Below, in pieces: positions 22,301 through 37,300 of a DNA stretch of 64,000 nt. A program made the translations under genes and the position numbers. The stretch is from positions 3,352,016-3,416,015 of the forward strand of contig OX442427.1 in the NCBI GenBank assembly GCA_949361645.1, given 5' to 3'. How positions within the stretch are numbered: the first letter of the stretch is position 1; every line of letters begins with the position of its first letter. Under the pieces are notes generated by a model, which searched no databases, had not been told where the DNA came from, and saw only the letters and a program-made list of their open reading frames with translations. This DNA comes from Spongilla lacustris. Lineage: Eukaryota; Porifera; Demospongiae; Spongillida; Spongillidae.

Positions 22301-25300
22301 GCCAATGATGGACATTATTATGCAGCACACCCGCGGAATAATGTATCAGTCTGGGAACGCAGCCACAAAGATCAATTTAATAAGCAGTGCTAGTTTCAAT
22401 ACTTGCTTGGATGCTCTGTCTCAAAGAATCAAAGAAAGCTTCCTCTTAATTAATTATAAAAATGAAATTACCATTTTTCCCAAACCAAAGTATCAGGTTG
22501 AAAATAAGGCACATTCAGGTGTCATAATACTTGTTTTTAGAAAGTCACCCTGCAGGTGACAAAACTACATTAAATTAACTTTAAAAACTTTAACAACAGC
22601 CACATCTGCAGGGCTATTTTTTGATCCACCACATTACCAACTGGTACAATCTGCAACATGTTGCCTTATTTTTAAAAGTGAAATTTTACTCGTGGTTAAA
22701 ACAACAGGGACAGGACATACGTTCTGGTAACCACATGGGTTTGTGATGCTAAACGAACATGGAGATGCATACATTTGACTTCTTATTAACAAGATCTGAT
22801 TATTGCTAATATAGTACGTCTATTTGTTAATGACATTCATTATGAAACGAATCAACTTGCAATATGCACATCCTGCAAAATGCTTGATCCAGTATTAAGC
22901 TTCATACAAATTTCTGCAACTAAACATTACCACTGGCCAGTGTGGTATGAAATACACGGTAGTATGTTTTGCCCTTTGTTGTGCTGAATAACTGTTAATA
23001 ATATTGAAGTAATTAATGCAATCGATTGCTATGTAAGCTTTGTAAATATATATTTGCACTCACTAGAGCCAGATGTAGATTGCAAGTAAACAATATAGCT
23101 GTATCGTTTTTTCGTCAGGCAAGCGACCTGCATGCAGTGAGGTACAAGGCAAAATGAACTTGCAGTTTGGGAAATGGCTGCATTAATTAGTGCTGGTGCG
23201 CACCCGGTATACACTGATATTAATTTGCAATGTGTAAGCTTATTAAAATTTAATAGAAACTTCAATTGTCAAAGTGCTCCACAAGTTTGAAGCTAATGAA
23301 TATGCTTTATTTACTTTTCAGTACAAATGGTCGGGCACGGTATATGCATCAAGTAATGCTATGAAAAATTGAGCAGGTCAAGGGTTCTGCTTTAGTTTCT
23401 TTGGGCTAATTCCAAAACCACTTGCACTATGTGTGTGCATTCAGTAACTGAATGGCAAAAAAATTTTATTGTTGGGTGAACAAGTGTACATTCTGTACCC
23501 CCTGAATTATATCCTGTACAACACGCATGCATAACTACAAATCCATGGAGTATATATTGCATGGCCACAAAGTAATACAGACCATAAAATTCTTTCCTGT
23601 GCCCTTTGAACATATATACATGTAACAGGTACATGGTATATCTGTATTTCCAAAGGACATGCATTCAAACCACCATTAAAACAAAGGCCAACTTACACCA
23701 CATTGTACATCTACTTTGATATCAGGGGCAGAAAGGAGATGTTCCACACAAGTAGTATGACCCATCCTTGCAGCACAGTGTAATGGAGCTTCACCACACT
23801 CCTGGAGTGGGGATTGTAAAAATACTTAATTGTAGTCAAAAACACTTCCAAAACAAAGTCACTACAGTGCACACATATATTTAGTACCATCATGCCTCTC
23901 TTTCTTGTTCAATCAACCCATGCAGTCTAACATGAGTAAAGATAAAGGTATACATGTACGATTGAAAAAAAAAAATTATTCTCATAACCAAGTTAATTGT
24001 AATCTTCACTGACTGGAATTTTCATTTATGGTCACATGTGTTATGATCCATTGAATTGATGGGCAGAGAGTCCTATGCCACTAACTTTTGAAATGACAAT
24101 TACCTCACACCTAGGAACGGTTGCAATGATTTTTACCCATTGGAATCCGCTGTACACTAACTGAATGGAACAAGAGATGACCCTTTAGACGAGGTATTGT
24201 TGAATCCGTGCTCTATTGAACAAAGTGTGTTTGGGCATCCAAGAGTGATTCTGTCTGGAGAAGTGTCAATCAAAAACCGTCATATTTACGCAGAGGTAGG
24301 TTTTCAAAACTAGTTAGTCTCCAACATGTGAACTTCCAATTTTGAGAAATGACTTTCACAAAGCATACAGTGGAAACCATCACACTTGCTCCTATAATAC
24401 TGTTATTTTGTTCACTTGAATATATTTCAATAACAATGAGATCATATGGAAATCTGACAATGCAGGTATAGTGTACAACTATTTTTTCAATATATACTGA
24501 AAGTTAAAAAGCATCACGTGACTATTTACTTTAGTTATTAACAGTTGTTGTGACCCCAGTACAAAAAAAAAATTGTAAGCATAATTCCTCCTCCTGTAGG
24601 CAATAGATCTGCAATATATCTAAAGAACAAGCACTAGCAAGCTTTGGCCGCGTCGGTTTTTAAGTCCGGTAAAGCTGTTATGACATGGCAATCGTTATAA
24701 AAATGATGATAATAATAAAAAAAGATCCGCAGAAAAGTTTAGCAGCCATGGCCGCTACAGTTCCTACGCCACTGTATATTCCCCCTCCCATATAAATGTT
24801 AGTGCACATTGTAAAAGCATCTCTTCCTAAGGGGCAAGCAACTGTATATCTCTTAAAACAGAAAGGAGTAACTCACATGCAAGTCATTCGTAATGTTCAC
24901 GTCAATACCAGGAAAGGAAAGGAGACGTTCCAAACACAAAGCATGACCTTTGTCCGCAGCAAGGTGTAATGGAGTAAAACGATGATCCTGAAGTGAAAGC
25001 AATTTCCACATGCTACTAATGCACATTGGTCATGAACATATGCAGACATGTAATATGTACATGTATGTTAAAAAACATATATAGCACCTGAAAGGCATAC
25101 ATTTAAGTAAGTATATTAACTAAACACAGTGCATTATATAGTTCTGCCAATTCCTCTTCAATGACTGAATTCTAAGGCTAATATGTTTCACTCTACTTGA
25201 TTGATGCCATTATCACTCTCCACTATCATCACACCACCCCTCCACTAACACACAATAAAGTGAGAATGTGTGTTTCAACAAAGCCGCCATTAACTTGCTC

Positions 25301-28300
25301 ACACATCCACATCTACATTGTCACAGAATTCCATGTACATGTACAATACATCCTATACAGCTAAATTCAATATACTAACTCACGAAATCAAATATGTTCA
25401 CATCAATACCAGGAATGGAAAGGAGATGATCCAAACAAGTAGCATCATCTTCCTCTACAGCAAGGTGTAATGCATCCTTGAGTGGTAATAAGGGTAAAGT
25501 CAATATACATATACATGTATTACATGTGCACGGTCATACTAGTGTGTAGAAATTAATGTAACCAGTATTTACCATGTATATGTATATATAAATATAACCA
25601 AACATATAAAACGAGTGAATGGGTAATATCTAGATATTAATCTAGTACATGTACATCAAGAAGTTGTGGCAATTTAATACTTCAAAGGCCACCTAGTACC
25701 CCTGCTTACTTTGCAGGGGTGTTTTGTTAACACAGCAATTTTTCCCACTAATGAGCCACATTTGCATGTGCATGCATATCAAAAACGAAACTTTATGCAC
25801 CGAATCAGTCTACCTAATCATTCCTCAATGCCACAATACAGTCATCTACATCAGATGTGGTGGTAATAGGGTTTTCAATTTGAATATGCATTAGATGGTA
25901 ACTTGGAGTTTTCTAAAGACAGGTTCAGGTTCATTGGTTACCCTCAGAAAACAACATGCTCAAGATGCTCATTGGATATTGGGAAATAAATAAAAATAAT
26001 AAGCCATAGTTTGTATATTTCTTTACTTCATCATTTTATGTATAAAACACTCACAAACAACTACATGCACAGATAACTGTCCTGTTGGGTTGATTGGAGG
26101 TAGGAGTGGACCAAGATTGATCAAGCATTAGCTCTAATCAATAACAGGCTGAGGCGGCCATATAGCTCAGCTACCACCTTAGACTTGGGGGTGTTACCAC
26201 GAATGGATAACCGTGAAGCCACCTGCGAGAAGGCATTTAATGCCTCCGACCCCCAGACCCACTACCAATGGTACACATAGCCATCGCCACTTTTATGATA
26301 TTTTTAAAACCATTCTCTCTGAGAAAGTCAGTGGTATATAAGGTTTGAATGCAATGGTAGTGTAAACAGTAAGGGAAAATGTTTTCGAAGATATGATAAA
26401 CATAATATTCCTATATTTACCAATTTGTAGAACGGCATTACATTTATGTTGCTAAATATAGGAATATTATCTCCAATCCCTTGTTTGCACCACTATTGCT
26501 TTCAACTTAATCCTACAACGTATATACCACTAACATTCTCGGAGAGAATGTTTCCGTATCTTGTCTCATTCACTGCACAACTCATACAGTAAAATACATA
26601 CATGTGTAAGCAAAATACATGTACATAGGTTTGTACGTCATGTTGTTAAGTGCCTAGCAACACAATGTTTACAGTTATGCCACCTTTGCAGCTGCTCTAC
26701 AAACACGCGCATCAAGCCAATTCAAAATTAGCTAACAAGAGTAGATGCAAGGGACTCTAACACAATCAGTGTTGGCGGTATTCCTCTCCTTATTTGGCGC
26801 TCATCTTTCATTCCTGTGGATTCATACTGACAAAAACATCTTTTATAGTTAAAACTGGCAAACAAACAGTTACAAACTACGAACACTAATGGGGTCTGTT
26901 TGGCAGCATTAAATATACAAGTTTGGTATTGTGAAAACGCTTATGTTTGGTACTCAATATTATATCACAGATAGCAGCTGCATGCCAAAATCTGTATATC
27001 TGACATCAAGGGGCAGTTGACAGGTAATTCTACAGTTATTGGTGTAATTGGTGCTCTTTAAAACACCCATACCCTGCACTCACTACTCTTGTACATGTAC
27101 ACCCTACATATACAGTATGCATCAATAAAAGGTTGGAACAATGTAGATTATATTGTAATACATGTATTTTCATAGCGAAGTACGAAAATAAGTTGTTGAA
27201 TTTATATACACTTCACTACATTCTTATTCCATTGTGTTTTTACATTGTTACTTCAGGGCTTTGTGTGTTCGTATGTCAGCATTTGTTTGTTCTGACTCAG
27301 TAAAATGTGCCAATGATGCATACTGTACAACCTTGTACATCAAAACCATGCAACATTAAATATACACCTAGCACACACATGGATACTCCCCTTGAACATG
27401 TACACTTTGGTAACTATCTTGTACATGCCGACTCTCCTTACACTACACCCTCCATAGCCTCCATACGCTCTTAATCATTTGCCAAGCTCATATACCCGTT
27501 TAGTGTACAGTTTATATCTCAATTCTTTTTATCAAGTACTCGTGATCACATTCATACAAGCAATATACAAATATTACTTTACTCATGTTTAGTCCTTGAA
27601 CATTTCATGGATCACTAATAACTCACATCATCAATCTTGGCACCTGCTCCCAACAAGATCTGCACTATATCATGATGACCCTTCTGACATGCCACATACA
27701 ATGCAGATTTTCCCTGGTAAGGAGTGTAAAAACGAAACAAATGAACTATATATTTAACCCCATTTAATATACTGTCAATCAAAAATGTACAATATACGGA
27801 AAGTGATACATGTTCAAGGAAGCAGAGGTATAGGAAAAATACAATGGGAGGAGGGAAGCGAGGATGAGGAGGTAGGGAGGGAGAGGGAAGAGAAAAACCG
27901 ATTAAAATACACGAACCTCTTCATGTGTATTAAAAACCTGAGCTCCAGCTTTCATAAGTGTCTTCACAAGCTCAAGATTTCCATTATAGCAAGCTATCCA
28001 CAATGGATTCTTAACCTATAATTCCAACATCATCATAACAGGTTAGTGAACAGGGGTCAATATTACGGTCGGACATAGGGCATTTGGCAGTCCAATTGTG
28101 CCCAATGCCCGATCAAATTGATATATGATCGGATATGATGTCCGATCATAATGCTTAATTAGTGAAAAAATGGCGGAATGTACGTAAACGCAAATGAGCG
28201 CTGTGAAGATAACGTATCAAAGAGTACAATAATAGGCAACGAAAATACACCAAACGCAGGCCTGGTTTCGTTGCGAGTTAGACAAATGAACAAACCTGGT

Positions 28301-31300
28301 GGTATATTTGTATTGCAATGTTTGTCGCATGTATGCAGCGGCGGTGGAAGGGCACAATTATTGGGGGGGGGGGGGGGGGGGGGGGGGGACACACTGTTTA
28401 AATTACAGACAATGAAATTCATACATGTGTATCGGACGGAGCAGAATTTAGCTCTCACAAACTCGTGCTACTTGCCCCAGCATCATCAGCTGGTTCACCA
28501 CAATCCTGCTTCTTTTGCCTTATCCACGCTTCGCTCAAACCTATCTGCCTTCTCTTCATGCCTCCAATTCGTTTAGATGCACATCACATGCGATAAGTCG
28601 TATGATCATGCGCCACCACTGTTGGCCATCGTGCAGCACATTACTGTATATCTAGGGAGATTTAAAGCCCCCCGCCCTTCTATAGTATCATTCATACACA
28701 TGTAGCAGACAACTGATTAGCAATCCGCAATGAATAAGTCTCCCGCTGTATATGTACTACATGATCTAAGTGAGGCATACTACATATTATAACGCTACTA
28801 ACGGGCTACAACTATTTCTGTACTTGTCAGGATCTAAGTTGTCCTTTTTCTGATTGGGGTGGCTGAGCCCCCCCTTCGTCACGATTGGAGGGGCTAAAGC
28901 CCCCCAGCCCCCCCCCCCCCCTCCCACCGCCACTGGTACGAGGTGCGTATTCGATCTAGATGGGCGTTTCACGTCGGGCTATGCCCAACTATATTCGATC
29001 GATTAAACACTACACCAACAAATGGGTCACCGGTTCGACAAACCAAAAAGTTTGCAATCTAACTGCACACGCAACAAGTGACATTCATAAAGCTGCAATG
29101 ATTCGGTTGCGAGTTGATCGATTCATCAATAGCAAAAGGCGAATCTACTAACTGCTATGCTATCTCCTATTGCTGCATGCTTTCAATGCACAGCTACATG
29201 TATGAACTTATGAGCACTACATGTATGTCAGTGTATAGCATGCTTGCAAATGTTTTGTTAAGCCCAATCACATCAGAAAGTGTTATGTTGTGCATGGACC
29301 ACATTTGTCTGATGTCCTACCAATACCTAGTGTGGTCTGACATTTGTCCTAACGCTTGAGAATAATTATAATGACCCCTGGTGAATAGAATACATGTACA
29401 TATAACTGGATAAAAAACAAATCTTATACATAAAAGCCTAACTTTAGGCATATTTCTTTCTTTTGAAAGATAACTGTGTATCAGGACCCACGGTAGTGGG
29501 TCCTATGTAGGATTGCCTTCGTGGGCGTGGTTTTCAATCGATCGTTTTAAAACGGTAACGAAGCGTTGTCTTTACTCCGTAACTCGCCAGCTCGCATATA
29601 ATCCATCACAAACATGACAGATATGCACATATAACGTGAGCTTCGCTAAACAGTGCCGTTTACTTGGAGTGACAAGTCGGTACCAAAATTCCGCCATTTA
29701 ATTTTTGTTCTCCTCCTCCTCCGTCTTCCATTCATCACGTATAACTCGCGACAGGAACGTCGTAATAAGACGAGATTAGCTTCAAAAAGTAGCATTTTAA
29801 CTCCAAACGTATCTTTTTATGCAGACAAGATGCACAATTGTAAGCTGGTGATAATATGCCGTGAAATAACTCGAGCAGGTGCAATTCATTATCGATAAAA
29901 ATTCTCGGTTGCCTAGCAGTATGGAATATGACGCCACACACACGTCTTAATTTACTGTTGCCAGGCTACACACGTTAATATAAGCAGCTGCAGATACGTT
30001 TACAGCAGGCAGTTTTAATTCAGCAAAGGTGACCAAGCGAATAAAAACGGCTCGTTAACAAAGAGAACTCTGAGTTTAAGATATCAGAATAAAGGTAGGC
30101 CTATCCATAAAATTAAAAAGAGGCCTATATATTCAACGAGCAGAAGGAGGGCTATCCGCCTTCGGCCAATTCAACGAGCGGAGGTGGGGGGGTGGTGGGG
30201 GGGACATTGGAACGAATACACTAAGCAACATATTACTGAACACTCCTGGCAGAGAAAAAAATTAGGGAAACAGTAAATCAAAAACTTCTCTATCGAGAAA
30301 ATGATTGGTGGGATGTAGGATTGGTGGTGCAAAAAGCAAGGAAACAAGGTACGGTATGTTAAAGTGAGGTTTGGTAGGATCCTACAACTATAACAGTCCT
30401 ACATTTGCAAATAGGCTTCTTCGTTTGCAAATTCAGAACTGTGAGTTGTAAGATCCTATCAAACCTCACTTTAACATACCATACCTTGTTTCCTTGCTTT
30501 TTGCACCACCAATCCTACATCCCACCAATCACTTTCTCGATAGAGAAATTTTTGATTTACTTGTACTATAGTAAGTTTTTGCCTTCTTAATACGCCATTT
30601 AGTGAAAAGCACTATAGATCACTTAATGATTTCCTACCGAAATCCGGCATTGTCTGAATGGAGTGATGCTCAAACTCTATTGACACCTGTTGGAATACCT
30701 ATCAGGGGCATATTTAGGGGGTGCAGAGCTAACGGGGCTAGGGTACCCGCTTCAGCCACAATAATGAATAACACCACATAGTTACCAAGTTCAGTTGAAT
30801 TTTTTCCAATGTGAGAAAATTTAAATCTTTCCACATTGTATAAAGGTAAATATCTATGTAACTTATTAATACTACTTAATCCTCATACAATAATCATCTG
30901 TAGGCAAGGCATTGAATGTATGAAGTAATTATTATCCCTATTCTCACATTGAAAGCCCTCTCTCCATGTCAATGTATAACATAAATATACATAGAGACGA
31001 AAGTGCAGCATGATATCCAAGAACCAATGACGCTCTAGTCTGTGTTTCGATTCTAGTATGATATAAATTGTTCCAGTGCTACCTATCCAATCCAGATGAG
31101 CATGTCTATACTTTTTTAAACTCTTGTCAGAAAAAGGCCCATTTCCAGTAACAGTCTTACTTTCTCGACTCTAAATGCCCTCAATGGAAGTATTTACAAG
31201 TTAGCAGTAGCAATTCAAACATTGTCTAGGACACCAGTATATGATGTATTTTGTACTGCTCCAACTAATTTTCCAAAATGTAAGTTTAATAAAATAGGCC

Positions 31301-34300
31301 AAAAAGTAATCAATTTACATGGAAGAAGTTTTTTTTAAAATCATAATCATATTTAGTGCTTGATATTTACAATGCTCAAAACAGGTATAAACACTGATTG
31401 AATTATTCTGCAGAACAGTTTCTAATCTAATTTGGAATTGTCCCTCTGTAGAATAAAAACACACTTTAACCGATTAGCAGCCGTTCTAAATATGTAGTAT
31501 CACGGCTGTAGAAGATTTTTGACATGCTAACAAAAGCAGAACAAAGCAAAATTTGTAGTGGCAAGTTTCTTTCTACCATTATACAGCCTCTCTTGCATAT
31601 TTTAAGACCTGTGCTTTGTTGGGATCACTAAATATTTCTCGGAGGTGCTCATGTACAAAATACACTAGGCAGTGAAATCAGCCCCGATGCGGCAAAGACA
31701 CAAACGTTAGTATTTTCAGTTGAAATACAAAGTAAGAGGCATAGTTCCTTAAAAAGTGGGCTTGTCTTATGCTAGAGTTCGAAATATGATGAACAACAGC
31801 CGATCTAATTTTGAAGTGAGTTCTAATTATTGTTTGACAATGTGCCTCTTTCTGAAGGAACAGCTTATTTTTGACCCATTTCACATATTTTGAAAGCCAC
31901 TAGTTAAGTTTTACTGCATTTCAAGGTCACACAAGTATATCCCACACCTAAATGTACATTTGGTGGAGGGGTGGAGAGTAATGGGTGATACAGCTTGTGA
32001 GATAGTGGGTGTTGAGTGTACTAGGTGAATATAGATATGGAGAGTTGTTGATGGAGATTACAGTGGTCAGTGGATGGAGGGATAAATGTACAGTGCTGAT
32101 GTGGTGATGTAGGAACGCAGTGGTACACAGGTGATGGAGGGGTACAGTGGTACACAGGTGATGGAGGGGTACAGTGGTGATGTGGTGAAAGGCGTACTGT
32201 ACTGAGGGAGGGTACAGTGGTGATGGAGAGGTACAGTGGTAAGTACAGTGGTGATGGAGGGTACAGTGGTGATGGAGGGTACAGTGGTGATGGAGGGGTA
32301 CAGTGGTAAGTACAGGGTACAGTGATGAAGGAGGGTACAGTGGGAGGATACAGTGGGAGGGTACAGTGGGGATGGAGTGGTACAGTGGTAAGGGAGGGGT
32401 TACAGTGGTGAAGGAGGGTACAGTGGGAGGGTACAGTGGTGAGGGAGGGTACAGTGGTTAGGGAAGGTACAGTGGTGATATGGTTATGGAGGGTGGGTGG
32501 GTGTATGGTACAAGGGTGCGTGGGGAGAGGGTGTATAGCGGTATAGATTGTTGGGTGCAGTGGTGATCCCACCTGGCACCTTCACAAACTGTGTATGGAC
32601 TTTGGGATAAGTGCAGTTGAGTGAGGTATGCATGTATATTGGTGTGTAAGTGGAGTGTGCAATGATGGGAGGTGGTCTAGCTATATAAGTGTTGGTGATT
32701 TTTGTGAGAGGATATGTATTGTATGGTTGAATGTGTGATTGTTTTTAGATGAATGCAGACAGCATGACTGAAATGAGTGCTGTGTTGGATGTTTTTGAGT
32801 GTACTGGCTGAATCTTGAGTATCACACGCTTCTAACTCTGCTTGTAGGAGTTCTAGCTCCAACCCTTCTTGCTCTACTTGGTTGTTATCCACTTCCACTT
32901 CTATATGTCCTCCAGGTGGCATTGGCGCAATGCTGTTGCCATGACACAGCATCAGTAAAGTCATCCTAGGCTGTTCACCACTCCACCTTCATCCGCTTTG
33001 TCATATCTAATTCAATTCATTGTGTTTATGTTGTTTTAGGGTCAAACTTAACCAATCCATCACACATGTGTCTGAGTTTCATAAACAAAATATATCCATG
33101 AACTAAACATACTAACATACGTAAGAATATAAATTATTAACTCATAAGGATTCTTAAGACTAAAGAGTCATCTACATTTCTACTTCAGCGCAATGCAGTT
33201 CAATAACACCCTGGCATTCTATCTAGCAATCTTGAACATAGGACATCAAGACTAGGTACTTAATATTGCTTCAAGAAAAAATGAGAAAAAAGTGTCCGTT
33301 TATAATTGGTAGTAAAATCTAGGCTTCAAATTGATATTGGCACTTATGTTTTGGTTCCTAAGCTGAATTCGAAAGTTAGGAATGTAGCTATAGATGCCAG
33401 TAGTACATGTAAACAAAAAGGTCACAAAGGCTTTAACGTAGAAAAAGATAATATTCATTGTTTACATAAGTGGTTAGAATTGTGGTCAACTCATAACGCA
33501 TGAAATCATTGAGGTCAAGAGTTAATAATTTATATTCTTACGTATGTTAGTATGTTAAGTTCATGGATATATTTTGTTTCTGAAACTCAGACACATGTGT
33601 GATGGATTGGTTAAGTTTGACCCTTTAGTCGCTTGCTTTCCTTGTCTATGCTATTGACCCCGCCTCTGGCTATTTACTTAGTATTATGTGTTGAAGGTAA
33701 GTGTTCATGGGGTGGTAATGGTAGGCTGTGGGACGCAAATATCTTATTGAGTCGCATTTTTGCGCTTACGGCCGTTTAACATCATCAAATACGTGACGCA
33801 TTTATGGCCTTATGGCCGGTAATCGATTATAATATTCATCCATTATTCGCAGTTTGAACAGAGAACAAACAAAAAACTAATTGTTCTTGAATTTTTCAAA
33901 GAGTGACAAAGACAGACATTACTGTATTACCAAACAATGCGTTTTCAGTACATGCAAGTCACAAAGCAACAACAAGTACTAACAAGTAGTGTTGAAAAGA
34001 TCAGAATGAAATAATATTGAGGGGAGTAGTGATATATTGTACTAAGGAAATAAAATAGTAAATGTACATTGTAGAATTGGAATTTGCCAGCTTGACAAGT
34101 GCATGAACAATATGTTAAGTTTTGAAATAGCCAAGTGAATAAACAAAATCATGTAAACGTACTGCGCGTATTTTGCAACAGCGATTAGTTGTAGAAATTG
34201 CCATACAATCTATAAAGTGCATGTAGCACACACATCTAGGTTCGAAAATTAGTACTTATTATTACTTATAATTATATGGTTAAACAAATAACTTTAACAC

Positions 34301-37300
34301 CGGGTCCTTGAAATTCGAATACTTTTACTGTCCAACCCAACTTTCTAAAAATTAGTCGGATGGCTCCCAATTATCTGGAAAAGCATATTTATCTGTCGCC
34401 TAGACATTTGACATTGTCCGCCTTATATCTATAATGGACACGGACCTGTATGCTTAAAAAATAGGCGAAAAACATATTCGATTTTCACGGACCAGGTGTT
34501 ATAAGTACACCTTCCGTAAGTCATTTTACTTTAATTTTGGTAATATAGATAGGCAACAGATATAGCTGTACGATTCCAGAGATACTGTACAACAACACAA
34601 TCGACATTTTGAATTTAAGTAGGTCAAAAAGTGTGCTTCATTAAGACAACGCTGCTATTATAGCAGCTGTGCCGTTTGAAATGCGGTTTTGATAGTAATG
34701 CTTCTATAACAAACCATTTGTGAGCGACAACACAAACTTCACTATTAACTTGCCCATTCAAAAGTCTTTTAGTTTTGGCAGCTGGATGCATCCCCGTGAC
34801 TATTTGAGGATTAACGGTTAATAATCAATTTCACTGGGATGGCGTTTCCGTTAATTGTCAATTAGCTGGTATTGGATTAAAGAACCACATCGTTTCTATT
34901 GCATCATGTATCCAAGGGTGAGATTTAAAAAAAGATTGACAGTTGGCATGACACAAAAACGATATAGAAATGTCATATGAATAGATACTGCCCCTGAAAA
35001 TTAAATTAAAGGTGTTTCCGCACTAGCAAAAGCTGAATCGATCTGCATTGAGGTCAATGAATATTATTAGCAGATACAGTGATCATTAAATTCATTGACC
35101 ACAAAGCGGATCGATCCATTTTGCTATGGCTAGTGCGAAAATGCCTTAAGAATCATGATGCCATGGTTCAAAAGTTACAAAAGCAATTGCAAAAGTTTCG
35201 CACTCTCTAGGTTACAAGAAAAATTTAGAGAATTGACTGGAGTTTATGTACTGAAAATTTACTGATTAAGACATTCAAGAGAGCATAGCAGAAAGCTTTG
35301 CTTAAACTCATCATTACATTACACAAAAAAATTATGCATTATTAATAACTTACAAAACGTTCATCCACATCAGCACCTGCTTCCAACAAGGTCTGCACTA
35401 CATCATAATGACCTTCCTGACATGCCACATACAATGGCGTTCTTTTGTTCTGGTAAATAATGAAGGGACTAAAACTAACCACTCCTAACATTTTTATATA
35501 CAGTCTAAACCATCTCAATTAAAAATATACACATGTAGTACACTATTTAAAATATGGAAAGAGAATTTCTTCAAGTAACAGGTGGGAAGAATGGAGGAAG
35601 AAATGGGAATGGATGGTAGCAGAAAAAAGACTGCACATACACCAACCTTATCAGCTTGATTAAGATCAGCTCCAGCTTTAATGAGTGTCTTTACTAGTTC
35701 AAGCTGTCCATTATAGCAAACTGTCCACAATGGATTCACACCCTGATATGACTGTAGGTAGAAGGGGTGGTGTACAGGTGTGTACAAGATTTCAAATTTA
35801 TAATACCATTACACTGTTATTTGCATGTCCATGAGCAGTTTGATCCTTGTGCATTAAGTAGCGGAGGAGACTGGTTCAAAATTGAATGTTGGTGGCGGTT
35901 AAAGAAAAAACTCCAGAAAAAAAAAGGTGAATTTGTTTGCTCTTTATATTGTTGTAGCTATTATATACGAAAATTTGCATTGCTATCCTACAATGTACAA
36001 GGTGCCAAAATCAAAAATTCCGTCATTTTACAGATATTTTATGCAGTTACCATATACGTTAAGGTATGTACGTCCACTTGATGTCACAAATGATATTGTG
36101 ATAATCTGATGGCTTTGGCACATAATATTAATGCAGTATTAAACTTTTTACAACTGCACTTGTACATGTAAGCATAGCGCTATGATAATAGTGTAGGCAC
36201 TAGCTAAAACGCCTCTAGCCAGTGTTTTTGTTAGGCACATATTGACTCACATTCACATGAAGAAGATAGATAGCGCTAAAGTTTTACCAGCACAGCGCTT
36301 TAAAGACTGATAGTTGCATTCCAGAGTTTACATCTGCATGCACACAAGCATATGTACATGCATTTGGTCTAAGCAACATGTATATTTGGGACACTGTAAA
36401 TTTTGTGGTCAAGCGGTACTACAAAGAAACCAAGATTATATAAATTGCACCTCTCTCTATATAATGCAAACCCCAAAATGATATTTAGTAAGTAGGTGCA
36501 TCATAATATACTCTATTATTATGCACAAAAAATTAAAATAATAAACACCACTTTGTGACACTTCAACCAGCAAGGTTCTAAAGCTACATGTAATTAACAA
36601 AACTTTAGCATTGGAAGAAATCTACATGTATATGGAAAATGCTTTGAATGGACCTATTGCCTTTGACGTCACGTTACATTACGTCCGGATATTTTTCCGC
36701 GGATCACATTTGGGGGGGCAAACAATATTAAAATGAATGGCAGTCTATGGGAGTGTCCTACGTTTTTGTTCATAACTTCGCTTCCATACGTGCCACGTAC
36801 TCACCGTTTTCCCTGTTTAATCAGTGCGCTTTGAACCCTCTATCCCTTACTTGTGTGCTCTGTGTACCTCTCCGTTGCTGTGATCCATCAAGCAACTTTT
36901 ATTCTCGTGCTACGGTGAGTGATTAAACATTTATATACGACGCGGGGCTAGCATGCTTATGAGGGTGAAATGACAGTACTTAGCCTTGTATTCAAGAAGA
37001 TTCTTTCTCTCATAGGCCCTATATAAAATTTGTAACCCAGTTTGCCGCTTGTGGAATATCGACGCCGTCTACAGCGATTGAGGACATGCATCGTTCTCGT
37101 GGAAGAAGTCAAGATGTCGCTGGATTGAAGGCAGTCAGGTGAGCCTCGCTTGGTCGCAAAAGACCAAAAGACCAGACGAACTCAAGGTACCATGCAGAAC
37201 TGAAATGCTGGTTAACTCAGTTGTAGAGCTAGGAGCTTCAAGAGAAGTCCGGTGTTAATCGAACGAACGAGCGATCATATTCGAAGCGGTACAGCAAAGC

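Larger units (their letters stand above)
28936..35353. other. Large ankyrin-gene intron, repeats only
   Basis: Apart from the elements listed separately (30272, 32035, 33041, 35009) and a possible frame at 32677-32964, I see no exon between ankyrin exons 6 and 7. Confidence 0.4.

Noticed and set aside
26140..26290. Possible structured RNA or tRNA-like sequence
   Set aside because: No cloverleaf with A and B box spacing could be made; only short unrelated stems.
28159..28458. 99-codon minus frame with a proline run
   Set aside because: The prolines come from the 26-base G run, and no domain is present.
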